This document shows, one piece after another, positions 53,561 through 63,450 of a DNA stretch of 64,000 nt (positions within the stretch are counted from its first letter, which is position 1; each line of letters begins with the position of its first letter). The translations under genes were made by a program, and so were the position numbers. The DNA is taken from the NCBI GenBank assembly GCA_902567235.1, contig CACFLX010000001.1:62001-126000 (forward strand). Direction: 5' to 3'. This DNA comes from an uncultured Pelagibacteraceae bacterium (GTDB taxonomy: Bacteria; Pseudomonadota; Alphaproteobacteria; Pelagibacterales; Pelagibacteraceae). The notes under the pieces are model-generated. The model was given only the letters and a program-made list of their open reading frames with translations. It was not told the DNA's origin and made no database searches.

Positions 53561-54870
53561 TTTCTTAAATTTTTATAGATTGGAAAAGAAGAGCAAAGTG
53601 AAACAACTTCTTTTCTAACTTCGTCTTCAACTTTGCTATTATCATCTGGATTTTTAGATAATCCATCGATTACTTTAGTAATTAATTTACCTACTTTTTC
53701 AAATTCCTTTAAACCAAAACCTCTTGTTGTTGCCGCTTGAGATCCAAGTCTAATACCAGATGTTATCATTGGGCTTTCAGAGTCAAATGGAATACCATTT
53801 TTATTACATGTTATGTTTGCTCTAGATAAACTTTCAGCAGCTAAATTACCTTTAACATTAAAAGGTCTTAAATCTACAAGCATTAAATGAGTATCCGTAC
53901 CACCAGAATAAATTTTAAAACCATTATTTTTTAAAGTTTCAGATAAAATTTTTGCGTTAGCTAAAACTGATTTTATATAATCTTTAAACTCAGGTCTTAG
54001 TGCTTCTAGAAAACCAGCTGCTTTTGCTGCAATGATATGCATTAAAGGACCACCTTGATAGCCAGGAAAAACTGCAGTGTTAATTTTTTTTGCTATATCT
54101 TCGTGATTTGTTAAAATAATACCACCTCTTGCACTTCTAAAAACTTTATGTGTAGTTGAAGTTACCACATGTGCATACTCGCATGGATTTGGATACCCTT
54201 TTCCTGCAACTAAACCAGAAAAATGTGCCATATCTACCATAAGATATGCGCCTACCTTATCGCATATTTCTCTAAATCTTTTAAAATCTATAACTCTAGA
54301 ATAAGCACTTCCACCAGCTATTATAAGTTTAGGATTGTGCTCTAATGCTAGTTTTTCAACATGATCATAATCAATAAGTTCAGACTTTTTATCAACATCA
54401 TATCCTATTGGATTAAACCATTTACCAGACATAGATATTTTTAATCCGTGGGTTATATGCCCACCAGAATTTAAACTCATTCCCATAAATGTATCCCCTG
54501 GTTTTAACAAAGCTAAAAATGTTGCACCGTTAGCTTGGGCTCCAGAATGAGGTTGTGAATTTGCAAATTTACAATTAAATAATTTCTTTAATCTTTCATT
54601 TGCTAAATTTTCAGCAACATCAACATGCTCACAGCCATTATAATATCTTTTACCTGAATAACCCTCAGCATATTTATTTGTTAATACTGATCCTTGAGCT
54701 TCTAATACTGCCTGAGAAACAATGTTTTCAGATGCAATTAATTCTATATGTTCTTGTTGTCTCTGTAATTCATCATTTATAGCTTTATATAAATCCGGAT
54801 CAGTTTTAGACAAGCTATCTTCAAAAAAACTTTTATATTGATCATTTATGTATTTACTTTCACTAGACAT
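53557..54870 (-). CDS. glyA: Serine hydroxymethyltransferase
   Basis: Interconverts serine and glycine with tetrahydrofolate. The 437-residue PLP enzyme has [60 protein letters not shown] and the PLP lysine in [16 protein letters not shown]. Normal length. Between rpiB and nrdR with minimal spacing; no glycine riboswitch can fit directly before it. Confidence 0.97.
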   Translation of the reverse strand: MSSESKYINDQYKSFFEDSLSKTDPDLYKAINDELQRQQEHIELIASENIVSQAVLEAQGSVLTNKYAEGYSGKRYYNGCEHVDVAENLANERLKKLFNCKFANSQPHSGAQANGATFLALLKPGDTFMGMSLNSGGHITHGLKISMSGKWFNPIGYDVDKKSELIDYDHVEKLALEHNPKLIIAGGSAYSRVIDFKRFREICDKVGAYLMVDMAHFSGLVAGKGYPNPCEYAHVVTSTTHKVFRSARGGIILTNHEDIAKKINTAVFPGYQGGPLMHIIAAKAAGFLEALRPEFKDYIKSVLANAKILSETLKNNGFKIYSGGTDTHLMLVDLRPFNVKGNLAAESLSRANITCNKNGIPFDSESPMITSGIRLGSQAATTRGFGLKEFEKVGKLITKVIDGLSKNPDDNSKVEDEVRKEVVSLCSSFPIYKNLRK

Positions 54871-54872
54871 AA

Positions 54873-55286
54873 TTAAATTTTTTTAACTCTTCTTAAGTGT
54901 CTACCCCCTTCAAATTTGGTACTTAAGAAAATTTTAATAAGACTGATTGCTTTATTTTTATCAATCAATCTTTCTCCTAATGTAATGATGTTTGCATTAT
55001 TATGCAATCTAGATAATTTAGTATTTTTCTTACTATAGCATAAAGCAGCTCTAATATTCTTCGTTTTGTTGGCTGCAATAGCCATTCCCATGCCAGATCC
55101 ACAGATCAAAATACCAAAGCTTCCTTTGTTTGATGCTACTTTTTTTGATAATTTTTTTGCATAATCTGGATAATCAACTGAATTTGAAGATTTTGGGCCT
55201 AGGTCAATAACTTTTTTTAGTTTTGATATGATGCTATTTTTTAGATTATAGCCAGCGTGATCGGATGCAATAAAAATCTTTTTCAA
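54873..55286 (-). CDS. rpiB: Ribose-5-phosphate isomerase B
   Basis: Isomerises ribose-5-phosphate and ribulose-5-phosphate. The 137-residue RpiB/LacA protein has [26 protein letters not shown] and the active-site block [27 protein letters not shown]. Starts the glyA-nrdR-rib transcript. The spacer upstream to the oxygenase gene is only 24 bases. Confidence 0.95.
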   Translation of the reverse strand: MKKIFIASDHAGYNLKNSIISKLKKVIDLGPKSSNSVDYPDYAKKLSKKVASNKGSFGILICGSGMGMAIAANKTKNIRAALCYSKKNTKLSRLHNNANIITLGERLIDKNKAISLIKIFLSTKFEGGRHLRRVKKI

Positions 55287-55310
55287 CTTAAGTAAATTTA
55301 TAGACTATTA

Positions 55311-55934
55311 TTAATTAAATTTATAGTCCAAAACACATGCAACTAAATGGACTCTATTTTCTTCTCCGCCATTAAATGCATTGTGATATTTTAAATTATT
55401 AGTAACCCAAACAGAACCATCGGCTGGCATATGTTGAGCTCTTTTATCAATAACCATAATAGCTCCTGGATTAGTATAAATTGGAATATGAAGTCTTGGT
55501 TCAGGATCTCTGTGCCAACTCAATGTTGACCTTGGTTCTTTTAATAAAAGTCTTACTCTTCCTAATTTATATTTTTTAGATAATTCATCATAGACTTCTT
55601 TGAAGTAAGTATGTTTAAAATCTTTTACGAACTCTGTATATTTACTCTCATCAATCTTTACATCTCTTGATACTTCAACGCCTGTTGAGTCAGGTTTTGT
55701 CCAATAAACACCTCTTGTCTTACTACCTTTAATAGAGTCAGGATCTCCTGGAATTTGATTTAGTGAAATAGCAGCAAAATGTGGAATGCCCAGACTTGTA
55801 TCAAAGCCTTTTATTTTTAAAACCTCATTGCACGCATTTCTAAGCTTATCTAGATCAAAATGAATATCTTGTTTTTGAAAATCACTTGGATTTTTAGTAG
55901 ATTTTATTTCAGTTAAAGACGTAACGTTGTTCAT
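55311..55934 (-). CDS. Aspartyl/asparaginyl beta-hydroxylase-like 2-oxoglutarate oxygenase
   Basis: A 207-residue protein of the Asp/Asn beta-hydroxylase (cupin-fold, Fe(II)/2-oxoglutarate) family. The iron-binding HxD lies in STLSWHRDPEPRLHIPIYTNPGA, with the distal histidine in NLKYHNAFNGGEENRVHLVACVLD, where the Arg would bind 2-oxoglutarate. The N-terminal 70 residues are not recognised. Target unknown: could be a protein side chain or a small molecule. Divergent from hemB. Confidence 0.8.
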   Translation of the reverse strand: MNNVTSLTEIKSTKNPSDFQKQDIHFDLDKLRNACNEVLKIKGFDTSLGIPHFAAISLNQIPGDPDSIKGSKTRGVYWTKPDSTGVEVSRDVKIDESKYTEFVKDFKHTYFKEVYDELSKKYKLGRVRLLLKEPRSTLSWHRDPEPRLHIPIYTNPGAIMVIDKRAQHMPADGSVWVTNNLKYHNAFNGGEENRVHLVACVLDYKFN

Positions 55935-56005
55935 GTGCTTAAATAAATACTTTATTTATAATTATAATACATATAACTTTTGTCGCATATAAAAAATTAT
56001 TGAGA

Positions 56006-56998
56006 ATGATTATCACTGGAAAATATCCAAATTTAAGACTTAGAAGAAACCGAAACTCAGATTGGTCACGAAGATTAGTTAGGGAAAACACTTTGTCTAC
56101 AAATGATTTGATTCTTCCAATATTTCTTATCGATGGAATCAATAAGAAACAATCGATTAAAAATATGCCGGACATTTATAGATTCAGTATAAATAGATTA
56201 TCTGAAATAATTGATAAAGCTGTTTATAATAAAATTCCAATGGTAGCGTTATTTCCATATACAGCAAAAAAATTAAAAAATGATTCTGGCTCAGAATCTA
56301 TTAATGAAGATAATTTAGTATGTAAAGGAATTCAATATATTAAAAAAAAATATAAAAACTCTATTGGTATAATGTGTGATGTAGCTCTAGATCCTTATAC
56401 TTCACATGGTCATGATGGATTACTTCAAAAAGGTAAAATACTAAATGATGAAACAGTGGAGATTTTAGTTAAACAATCATTAATTCAAGCTCAGATGGGT
56501 TGTGACGTAATTTCGCCATCAGACATGATGGACGGAAGAATCGGAGAAATAAGAAAAAATTTAGATAAAAATAATTTCAAAGATGTTCAATTATTATCTT
56601 ATGCTGTTAAATATGCATCAAGTTTTTATGGACCATTTAGAAATGCTGTGGGATCAAAAAGTTTACTCAAAGGAGATAAAAAAACTTATCAAATGGATTA
56701 TAGTAATAATTTGGAGTCTTTAAGAGAAGTTGCGTTAGATATAAAAGAAGGTGCGGACATGGTAATGGTGAAACCAGGAATGCCTTATTTGGACATAATT
56801 AGAATGGTAAAAGATAATTTTAAAATTCCAGTTTTAGCTTATCAAGTTTCAGGGGAATACAGTTTAATTTGTAATGGAATTAACAAAGGTATAATAGACA
56901 AAAATACTATAATAGAAATATTGACTGGATTTAAAAGAGCTGGAGCTAATGCAGTAGTTACATATTTTGCAAATCAAATCGCAAAATATTTAAAATAA
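56006..56998 (+). CDS. hemB: Delta-aminolevulinic acid dehydratase (porphobilinogen synthase)
   Basis: Condenses two aminolevulinates to porphobilinogen in heme synthesis. The product is about 330 residues: LRRNRNSDWSRRLVREN, ILPIFLIDG, the metal site MCDVALDPYTSHGHDG, Schiff-base lysines in YGPFRNAVGS and MVKPGMPYLDII. The metal site has Asp/Ala in place of the zinc-binding Cys triad, so it should be the Mg-dependent type common in alphaproteobacteria. A TTG at 56000 is in frame; ATG 56006 is preferred. Confidence 0.95.
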   Translation: MIITGKYPNLRLRRNRNSDWSRRLVRENTLSTNDLILPIFLIDGINKKQSIKNMPDIYRFSINRLSEIIDKAVYNKIPMVALFPYTAKKLKNDSGSESINEDNLVCKGIQYIKKKYKNSIGIMCDVALDPYTSHGHDGLLQKGKILNDETVEILVKQSLIQAQMGCDVISPSDMMDGRIGEIRKNLDKNNFKDVQLLSYAVKYASSFYGPFRNAVGSKSLLKGDKKTYQMDYSNNLESLREVALDIKEGADMVMVKPGMPYLDIIRMVKDNFKIPVLAYQVSGEYSLICNGINKGIIDKNTIIEILTGFKRAGANAVVTYFANQIAKYLK

Positions 56999-57003
56999 AA
57001 AAA

Positions 57004-57687
57004 CTATTCTTTAATTGTATTCAAAAAATCGATCCTAGATTTAGGATGAGAAATATTATTTGGCCCTAAAATAGATTTATCTAAATAATCGCTAATTAAT
57101 TTTAATCCGTTAAATATTTGATTAAAATCAATATTTTCATTATTTTTTTCGACTAAAAAATTTGGTATATATTTTTTTTCATTTGAACTAGATACAAAAT
57201 ATAATTTTTTATTATCAATAATTTCTTGGTTAACAATATTTTTTAACTCGAGATCGTATCCAATTAACTTTAATAGTTCTAATTCCCAAAATATTAAACT
57301 ATTTATCCAATCCTTTTTTTCAAGAAAATTATAAAAATCACCGATAATTTTATATATATCTATGTTCGATTGGTTTTCCACCGTTAATAATTTAATCAAG
57401 TTCATCGAAGAAAGAATACAAGAAAGTTTTTTTTTATTATCAAAAAACAAAGGTGTTAATATTTTTTCAATTTCAATATTTAAATATCCAGCCTTATTTT
57501 CATTTTTAGAATTATAGTTAATATGAAATTTATTTCCAATTTGGAGATAATTTCTTATTTTTTTTGATGTAGCACCATAAATAACACCAGAAATTTTACC
57601 GTGATTTTTGCAATAAAATTCTGCAATAATAGAATTTTCACCAAATTTATTTTTTGATAATAAATATCCTGTATCAGACCAAATCAT
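57004..57687 (-). CDS. recO: DNA repair protein RecO
   Basis: Loads RecA with RecR in the RecF pathway. The 227-residue protein has an N-terminal OB domain (IWSDTGYLLSKNKFGENSIIAEFYCKNHGKISGVIYGA) followed by a helical domain; no zinc cysteines. Weakly conserved overall, but gene order rnc-recO supports it. The era GTPase gene that normally lies between rnc and recO is absent. Confidence 0.88.
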   Translation of the reverse strand: MIWSDTGYLLSKNKFGENSIIAEFYCKNHGKISGVIYGATSKKIRNYLQIGNKFHINYNSKNENKAGYLNIEIEKILTPLFFDNKKKLSCILSSMNLIKLLTVENQSNIDIYKIIGDFYNFLEKKDWINSLIFWELELLKLIGYDLELKNIVNQEIIDNKKLYFVSSSNEKKYIPNFLVEKNNENIDFNQIFNGLKLISDYLDKSILGPNNISHPKSRIDFLNTIKE

Positions 57688-57690
57688 AAT

Positions 57691-58350
57691 TTATTTTATA
57701 CTATCAAGTAAATTTTTTGCAGCTACTTGCTCAGCTTTTTTTTTAGAATTTCCCGATCCTTTAAAAAACTTTGTATCTTTTAATTTAACAGATATTATAA
57801 AATTTGGTTTATGCTTTGGACCAGAACTAGATACTAATTTATATACTGGCAGTGATTTAAATTTTTTAAGCGAAAATTCTTGTAGTTTAGTTTTTGAATC
57901 AATTATTGTTATTTCTGATAAATTAATAAATTTTTCCCACATATTTAAGATAAACTTTTCAGAAATATCAAATCCTTTATCATAATAAATAGCTCCAATT
58001 AAAGCCTCAATAGAATCAGCAATTATTTTATTTTCTACTTTGATTTTTTTATTTGTATTCCCAACTAAAATAAATTTTTCTAGACCAATAATTTTAGCAA
58101 CTTCCAAACATTTGTTTTTATTAACAAGAGATGCTAATTTTTTGTCTAAAACACCTTCTTTTTCATTAGGATAAAGTTCAATTAATTTTTTTGAAATTAC
58201 GAATCCTAGTATTCTATCTCCCAAAAATTCAAATTTTTCATAATTGTTTTCTGCGTCGTAACTTTTATGGGTAATAGATTTTTTTAGATAATTTAAATTT
58301 TTAAATTTAATATTAATTTTTTTTTGTAAAATATTTAATTTATCACTCAT
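57691..58350 (-). CDS. rnc: Ribonuclease III
   Basis: Double-strand-specific RNase for rRNA and mRNA processing. The 219-residue enzyme has the catalytic signature EKFEFLGDRILGFVI, the second acidic site KIIADSIEALIGAIYYDKG, and a C-terminal dsRNA-binding domain (TKLQEFSLKKFKSLPVYKLV to GSGNSKKKAEQVAAKNLLD). Adjacent to lepB with a one-base overlap. Confidence 0.96.
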   Translation of the reverse strand: MSDKLNILQKKINIKFKNLNYLKKSITHKSYDAENNYEKFEFLGDRILGFVISKKLIELYPNEKEGVLDKKLASLVNKNKCLEVAKIIGLEKFILVGNTNKKIKVENKIIADSIEALIGAIYYDKGFDISEKFILNMWEKFINLSEITIIDSKTKLQEFSLKKFKSLPVYKLVSSSGPKHKPNFIISVKLKDTKFFKGSGNSKKKAEQVAAKNLLDSIK

Positions 58351-59084
58351 TAATTAATTCTTTTAAAAAACCTTTTAAATCTAATTATTTTTTTCCAATC
58401 CCAAAATTTGAGAATACTCCCTACTCTATAATCAGATGAAAAAAATAAGAATTGTGCTTTTCCAACTAAATTATCTTTATGAACATATCCAACTTCAGAT
58501 AAATATCTGCTATCCTTGGAACAATCTCTATTGTCACCAAGAAAAAAAAAATGGTCCTCTGGAACTATAAACTTATCAGAATTTTTAAAACTATAATCTA
58601 AACTATAAGCGGTTTTATAAATTTTTCCATTAGGTAATTTTTCATTAAAAAAATTAACATTAATTTTATCATTTCCACAAAAAACACTTTCCGATGATTT
58701 AACTAATGTTTTTAATATTTGTTTATTATTAATGTAAACATCTCCATCTATAAATCGAATTTCATCACCAGGTAATCCCATCAATCTTTTAATGTAATCT
58801 GTTCTATTATCGTATGGTGTTTTAAATACAACAACATCACCTCTCTTTGGTATAGAATATAAAAATCTACCACTAAAAATATTGGGACTGAATGGAAATG
58901 AATGTTTACTATAACCAAAAGAGTATTTGGTCACAAAAAGTCTATCTCCAACTAATAGGTTGGGCTCCATTGATGATGAGGGTATATAAAAGGGCTGTAA
59001 TAGTAGCGATCTAATTATTACAGCAATTATCAAAGCATAAAATAATGTTTTTAAATTTTCAACTATTGAATTTTTACTAATCAT
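58350..59084 (-). CDS. lepB: Signal peptidase I
   Basis: Cleaves Sec/Tat signal peptides at the periplasmic membrane face. The 244-residue protein has one N-terminal span (about 11-30), the catalytic serine in IPSSSMEPNLLVGD, the lysine in TDYIKRLMGLPGD, and box E GDNRDCSKDSRY. Typical lepB-rnc pair; it overlaps acpS by four bases. Confidence 0.96.
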   Translation of the reverse strand: MISKNSIVENLKTLFYALIIAVIIRSLLLQPFYIPSSSMEPNLLVGDRLFVTKYSFGYSKHSFPFSPNIFSGRFLYSIPKRGDVVVFKTPYDNRTDYIKRLMGLPGDEIRFIDGDVYINNKQILKTLVKSSESVFCGNDKINVNFFNEKLPNGKIYKTAYSLDYSFKNSDKFIVPEDHFFFLGDNRDCSKDSRYLSEVGYVHKDNLVGKAQFLFFSSDYRVGSILKFWDWKKIIRFKRFFKRIN

Positions 59085-59464
59085 TTTTGAATCACTGAAA
59101 AAGCAATAGAATATTTTTTTTCATCAGCTAAAGATAGAGAAATTTTAATTTTTTTTACTTTTAATTTAGTGCAAATAAGTTCTTTTGCTTTATTATTTAA
59201 TTCATAATAAGGTTTGCCATATCTGTCGTTTAAAATTGATATATCCTTAAAATTCAATCCTTTTCTAAAACCAATTCCAATTGCCTTAGATAAAGATTCT
59301 TTTGCAGCAAATCTTTTTGCAAAATAATTTATTTTATTATGAATTTTTTTTGATAAATCTATTTCCTTTTTTGAATAGATACGCAGAATAAATTTTTTAT
59401 TTTTAATTGATTTTTTTATTCTTAAATTATCAACAATATCAACGCCAACACCAATTATTTTCAT
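59081..59464 (-). CDS. acpS: Holo-[acyl-carrier-protein] synthase
   Basis: Transfers phosphopantetheine from CoA to acyl carrier protein. The 127-residue product starts IIGVGVDIVDNLRI, with RIYSKKEIDL, the magnesium/CoA motif FAKRFAAKESLSKAIG and the tail ISLSLADEKKYSIAFSVI. The coenzyme A substrate comes from the pathway that includes coaD in this window. Confidence 0.95.
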   Translation of the reverse strand: MKIIGVGVDIVDNLRIKKSIKNKKFILRIYSKKEIDLSKKIHNKINYFAKRFAAKESLSKAIGIGFRKGLNFKDISILNDRYGKPYYELNNKAKELICTKLKVKKIKISLSLADEKKYSIAFSVIQK

Positions 59465-60180
59465 TATTTTTTAATGGATTTTTTAATTTTTTTTATAACT
59501 TTACTTAAACCTACAGATATAGCTTCGCCAATTATAAAATGTCCTATATTAAATTCTTTAATTTCTTTGATTTTTGAAAGAATTCTCGTGGTTTTGTAAT
59601 CCATACCGTGACCAGCATGTACTTCGATTCCTAAAGAATCAGCGTATTTTGCACATTTTTTAATTTTTTCAAGTTCATTTGAATAATTTTTTTTCTTTTT
59701 AATTAAATTGGATATTTTTCCTGTATGTATTTCTACACAATTTGCATTAATTTTTTTTGAATAAACAATATCTTTAAATGATGGATTAATAAAAAGACTT
59801 GTTCTTATTTTTCTATTATTAAGTTTATTTACAATAAATTTTATTTTTTTAAAATATTTGGAAAGATTTAATCCTCCTTCCGTAGTTACTTCTTTTCGTC
59901 TTTCAGGAACTAGACAGACAAACTTTGGATTACTTTTTAGTGCAATTTTCATCATCTTGTAACTACAAGCAATTTCTAAGTTTAATGGAATTTTGGTTTT
60001 TGACAAATTTTTTAAATCAATATCATTTATATGCCTTCTATCTTCACGTAGATGTATTGTAATAGAGTCTGCTCCAAAATTAATTGCTTCTTTTGCTAAT
60101 GTTATAGGATTAGGATGCAATCCACCTCTAGCGTTTCTTAATGTTGCAACATGATCAATATTAACACCTAATCTTTTCAT
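59464..60180 (-). CDS. pdxJ: Pyridoxine 5'-phosphate synthase
   Basis: Makes pyridoxine phosphate from deoxyxylulose phosphate and aminoacetone phosphate. The 238-residue TIM-barrel protein starts RLGVNIDHVATLRNARGG, with ITIHLREDRRHIND, NLEIACSYKMMKIAL, CLVPERRKEVTTEGGL and VEVHAGHGMDYKTTRIL-type motifs (EVHAGHGMDY). Length normal. Overlaps pyrE and acpS. Confidence 0.96.
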   Translation of the reverse strand: MKRLGVNIDHVATLRNARGGLHPNPITLAKEAINFGADSITIHLREDRRHINDIDLKNLSKTKIPLNLEIACSYKMMKIALKSNPKFVCLVPERRKEVTTEGGLNLSKYFKKIKFIVNKLNNRKIRTSLFINPSFKDIVYSKKINANCVEIHTGKISNLIKKKKNYSNELEKIKKCAKYADSLGIEVHAGHGMDYKTTRILSKIKEIKEFNIGHFIIGEAISVGLSKVIKKIKKSIKK

Positions 60181-60764
60181 TTTAGATGTCTGCTACCAGG
60201 CTTTGTGATTGGAATATTTTTTAAGTTAAGTGGTAAATTTTTTTTTTTATATGTTGGAATGTTTAATTTAATTTGTGAAACAATTTTTTTTTTAATTTTT
60301 AGATTATTTTTATTTGATCTATCAATTATGCACGCAAAACCAGCTAGTTTTGCTCCTGATTTTTTAATAAGTTTAACACATTCAAGGCTAGATTTTCCTG
60401 TCGTTATTACATCCTCAACTATTAAAACTCTCAGTTTTTTTTTAATATTAAAACCTCTTCTAAGTACAAATTTACCAGACACTCTTTCACAGAAAATTGT
60501 TTCTTTTTTCAGCAATTTACCAATTTCATAGCCTATTATTATACCCCCCATGGCTGGTGACAATATAAGATCTATTCTTTTAATTTTTCGTTTGATCTTT
60601 TTACTTAATGATAAGCATATTTTATTAGCTTTAGTCGGATTACTTAGTAGTTTTGCACACTGAACATAAATTGGAGAGTGAAGTCCCGAAGACAATACAA
60701 AGTGACCTTCTAACAATGCATTAGTTTTTCTTAAAACCGCTAAAGAGTTTTTTAATGAAAGCAT
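60177..60764 (-). CDS. pyrE: Orotate phosphoribosyltransferase
   Basis: Attaches phosphoribose to orotate in UMP synthesis. The 195-residue protein has GHFVLSSGLHSPIYVQCAKLL, LSPAMGGIIIGYEIGKLL, FCERVSGKFVLRRGF and the PRPP-binding VLIVEDVITTGKSSLE. Its start lies 44 bases inside the end of the rsh gene, an unusually large overlap, but the conserved start region supports it. Confidence 0.94.
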   Translation of the reverse strand: MLSLKNSLAVLRKTNALLEGHFVLSSGLHSPIYVQCAKLLSNPTKANKICLSLSKKIKRKIKRIDLILSPAMGGIIIGYEIGKLLKKETIFCERVSGKFVLRRGFNIKKKLRVLIVEDVITTGKSSLECVKLIKKSGAKLAGFACIIDRSNKNNLKIKKKIVSQIKLNIPTYKKKNLPLNLKNIPITKPGSRHLK

Positions 60765-62466
60765 ATTTTTTATTTTTATGTCTTATAATTTTGAAATTAT
60801 ATTCTTTTTGTTTTAGCTCACTAATAAGTTTTGTAAAGTTCTTCAAGTCATGAATTATAAGATTAAATCTAAAATTTATTGCTTTTTCTGTTTTTTCCAC
60901 CATTTCAACACTTGAAATATTAACTTTATTCTCACCTATCATGGTAGTTACATCACCTAGTTTCCCTGGTTGATCAATTAAAGAGATCCATAATGTTGTA
61001 TTGTATTCTTTAACTTTAGATGACTGAGATCCATCCTTGTACTGCCAATATCTTCTTATAGCTGCCCTGGCTTTACCTGTTTTTGTTGAAGTTAACCAAT
61101 GTAGTGATGGTGAAGCTTTCTTGGATGTTATTATTTTGACAACATCTCCATTGATTAAAGAGCTTTGTAATGGACTTTCCTTTCCGTTAATTTCACAACC
61201 TATTGCAGCATCTCCAATTTTTGTATGCACTGCATAAGAAAAATCTATTGGGGTAGCGTGTTTTGGTAGCTTTATAATCATCCCTTTTGGTGTAAAACAA
61301 AAAACATTTTCTTGGAACATTTGTAATTTTGTATACTCAAAATAATGTTCTGGATTTTCATTTTTTTCTATAATTTCAACCAAATCTTTTAACCAGTCAT
61401 ATTCTTTCCATGTTAATGAATTAAATCTTTCTGATGATTTATATTTCCAATGTGATGCGATTCCTCTTTCGGCAAAATCATGCATTGGTTTAGTTCTAAT
61501 TTGAATTTCAATAGGTCTTTTATTTGGACCAATAACTGCTGTATGAATAGACTGATAATTATTAATTTTAGGCGAAGAAATGTAATCTTTGAACTTACCA
61601 GGTATACAATTATATTTTGAGTGAAAAACTCCTAAAGCTTTATAACAGTCATCGATCGTATTTAGAATTATTCTAAATCCAATAATGTCAGTTATTTGTT
61701 CAAGTGAAACTCTTTTTTTTTGTACTTTTCTCCAAATTGAAAAAGGTGTTTTTTCTCTTCCTACTATTTCAGATTTTAAACCATTCTGATTTAATACATC
61801 TGTAAATTCATTAGATACATTTTTTATGTTGGTTGTTCTATTTTCTTTTATTTCATCAAGACGATTTTTAATTAATTCTCTTGCTTCAAAATTTAGAACT
61901 TGAAATGAAAGATCTTCCAGTTCATCTCTAATTCTATTCATTCCCATTCTGTCAGCCAATGGAGCGTAAATCTCCATTGTTTCTTTTGCCTTACGTACTT
62001 GTTTGTCTCTGCTTGTAACAAATTTAATTGTTCGCATATTGTGCAATCTGTCAGCAAGTTTCACCAGCAAGACTCTAATATCTTTTGAGGTAGCCAAAAT
62101 AAGCTTCCTAAAATTTTCAGCTTTTGAATTTGATATAGCTTGATTTTCAAACTCAGAAATTTTTGTAACACCATCAACCAAATCAGCAACCTCCATACCA
62201 AATTCTTCTTTAATAGTTTGGTAAGTTGCGTAAGTATCCTCTATTGTGTCATGAAGAAGACCTGTAGCTATAGTTGCACTGTCTAATTTCAATTCTGTTA
62301 AAATATTTGCTACAGCAACTGGATGAATTATATATGGAGATCCTTCATCTCTTTTTTGCTTTTCGTGTGCTTTTAAAGCAAAATTATAAGCTTTTGTTAA
62401 AGTTTCAGGATTTAGAAACTTATTGTAGGATTTTACCTTTATTATTAATTCTTCTGAATTTAGCAT
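60721..62466 (-). CDS. Bifunctional (p)ppGpp synthetase/hydrolase, shortened RSH
   Basis: RelA/SpoT homologue controlling the stringent response. The HD hydrolase domain (HDTIEDT, His72-Asp73, Glu76-Asp77) and the synthetase domain (ITDIIGFRIILNTIDDCYKAL, KFKDYISSPKINNYQSIHT, EIQIRT) both look intact, so it should be bifunctional. TGS lies at about 385-445 and ACT at about 493-565. At 581 residues it is far shorter than the usual 700-750: the helical/conserved-cysteine segment between TGS and ACT is nearly gone. Probably the only long RSH in the cell, though that cannot be checked here. Confidence 0.93.
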   Translation of the reverse strand: MLNSEELIIKVKSYNKFLNPETLTKAYNFALKAHEKQKRDEGSPYIIHPVAVANILTELKLDSATIATGLLHDTIEDTYATYQTIKEEFGMEVADLVDGVTKISEFENQAISNSKAENFRKLILATSKDIRVLLVKLADRLHNMRTIKFVTSRDKQVRKAKETMEIYAPLADRMGMNRIRDELEDLSFQVLNFEARELIKNRLDEIKENRTTNIKNVSNEFTDVLNQNGLKSEIVGREKTPFSIWRKVQKKRVSLEQITDIIGFRIILNTIDDCYKALGVFHSKYNCIPGKFKDYISSPKINNYQSIHTAVIGPNKRPIEIQIRTKPMHDFAERGIASHWKYKSSERFNSLTWKEYDWLKDLVEIIEKNENPEHYFEYTKLQMFQENVFCFTPKGMIIKLPKHATPIDFSYAVHTKIGDAAIGCEINGKESPLQSSLINGDVVKIITSKKASPSLHWLTSTKTGKARAAIRRYWQYKDGSQSSKVKEYNTTLWISLIDQPGKLGDVTTMIGENKVNISSVEMVEKTEKAINFRFNLIIHDLKNFTKLISELKQKEYNFKIIRHKNKKYAFIKKLFSGFKKN

Positions 62467-62486
62467 TTATAAATTATACCATTTAT

Positions 62487-63014
62487 TTAAATTTGTTTAA
62501 TAGAGTAAAGAGAGGAATTGTCTAATTTTCCTATTAAATCATGAATTTTTGATTTTTTTAATGGATGTTTCCAGTTTTTTTCAATCTCAAATAACGGAAT
62601 TAAAACAAAATTTCTACTATGTAGTCTTGGATGAGGAATTATTAATTTATTACTATTAGCATATAGCATGTGAATTTGACCTTTATAATCAAGAATATCA
62701 ATATCACAAATTCTTGGTCTATTAATTAATGCTTTTTTTCTTCCAAGTTTTTTTTCAATATCTTTAATAGTAAAAAATAAATTCATCGGTTTTAATTTTG
62801 TTATAATTTTAATTACAATATTATAAAATTTTGGATGATTTTTATTAGGCCAAGCATATGTTTCATAAAAATTTGAGCTTTTTAATATTTTAATCGAATT
62901 TTTAGCTAAAAGAAATTTAGCTTTTTCAATGTTTCTTTTTTTATTACCTAGGTTAGATCCTATGCTTAAAAATGCTATATTAACTAGATTTTCTGAAGTA
63001 TCTTGCTTTATCAC
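62487..63014 (-). CDS. folK: 2-amino-4-hydroxy-6-hydroxymethyldihydropteridine pyrophosphokinase
   Basis: Pyrophosphorylates the pterin in folate synthesis. HPPK signatures are [43 protein letters not shown], and [23 protein letters not shown], ending with the [19 protein letters not shown] block. The start is uncertain: no ATG lies near the conserved part. The GTG at 63012-63014 inside the end of smpB gives a 16-residue leader; a distant ATG at 63080 would add 22 more residues. Confidence 0.88.
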   Translation of the reverse strand: MIKQDTSENLVNIAFLSIGSNLGNKKRNIEKAKFLLAKNSIKILKSSNFYETYAWPNKNHPKFYNIVIKIITKLKPMNLFFTIKDIEKKLGRKKALINRPRICDIDILDYKGQIHMLYANSNKLIIPHPRLHSRNFVLIPLFEIEKNWKHPLKKSKIHDLIGKLDNSSLYSIKQI

Positions 63015-63450
63015 GATTCCAATCTCTATTTTTTTTTGTTTGTCTTTTGTCGTATTGTTTTTTTCCTTTAGCAATAGCAATTTCTAGTTTGGCCTTACCT
63101 TTCTTAAAATACATTTTTGTAGGTACTAATGTGTATCCTTCTGCGTTTATTTTACCAGCAAGCTTATTGATTTCTTTTTTATTTAATAAAAGTTTTCTTT
63201 CGTCAGTTGGATTATGATTTGAATAACTAGCTTGTTTATACGAAGAAATATGAGAATTAATTAAGTAAATTTCGCCATTTTTTTCTATAGCATAAGAATC
63301 AGCAATATTAACTTTTCCAGATCTGATAGATTTAATTTCTGAACCTTTTAAAACAATACCAGCTTCAATTAACTCATGGAAAAAATAGTTAAAACTAGCT
63401 TTTCGATTTAAACAAATAATTTTTAAACCAGGATTGGTTTTTTTTTTCAT
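62980..63450 (-). CDS. smpB: SsrA-binding protein SmpB
   Basis: Partner of tmRNA in ribosome rescue. The 156-residue protein has [70 protein letters not shown] and the basic tail [20 protein letters not shown]. Typical length. Overlaps dapA by one base; folK begins within its 3' end. Confidence 0.96.
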   Translation of the reverse strand: MKKKTNPGLKIICLNRKASFNYFFHELIEAGIVLKGSEIKSIRSGKVNIADSYAIEKNGEIYLINSHISSYKQASYSNHNPTDERKLLLNKKEINKLAGKINAEGYTLVPTKMYFKKGKAKLEIAIAKGKKQYDKRQTKKNRDWNRDKARYFRKSS

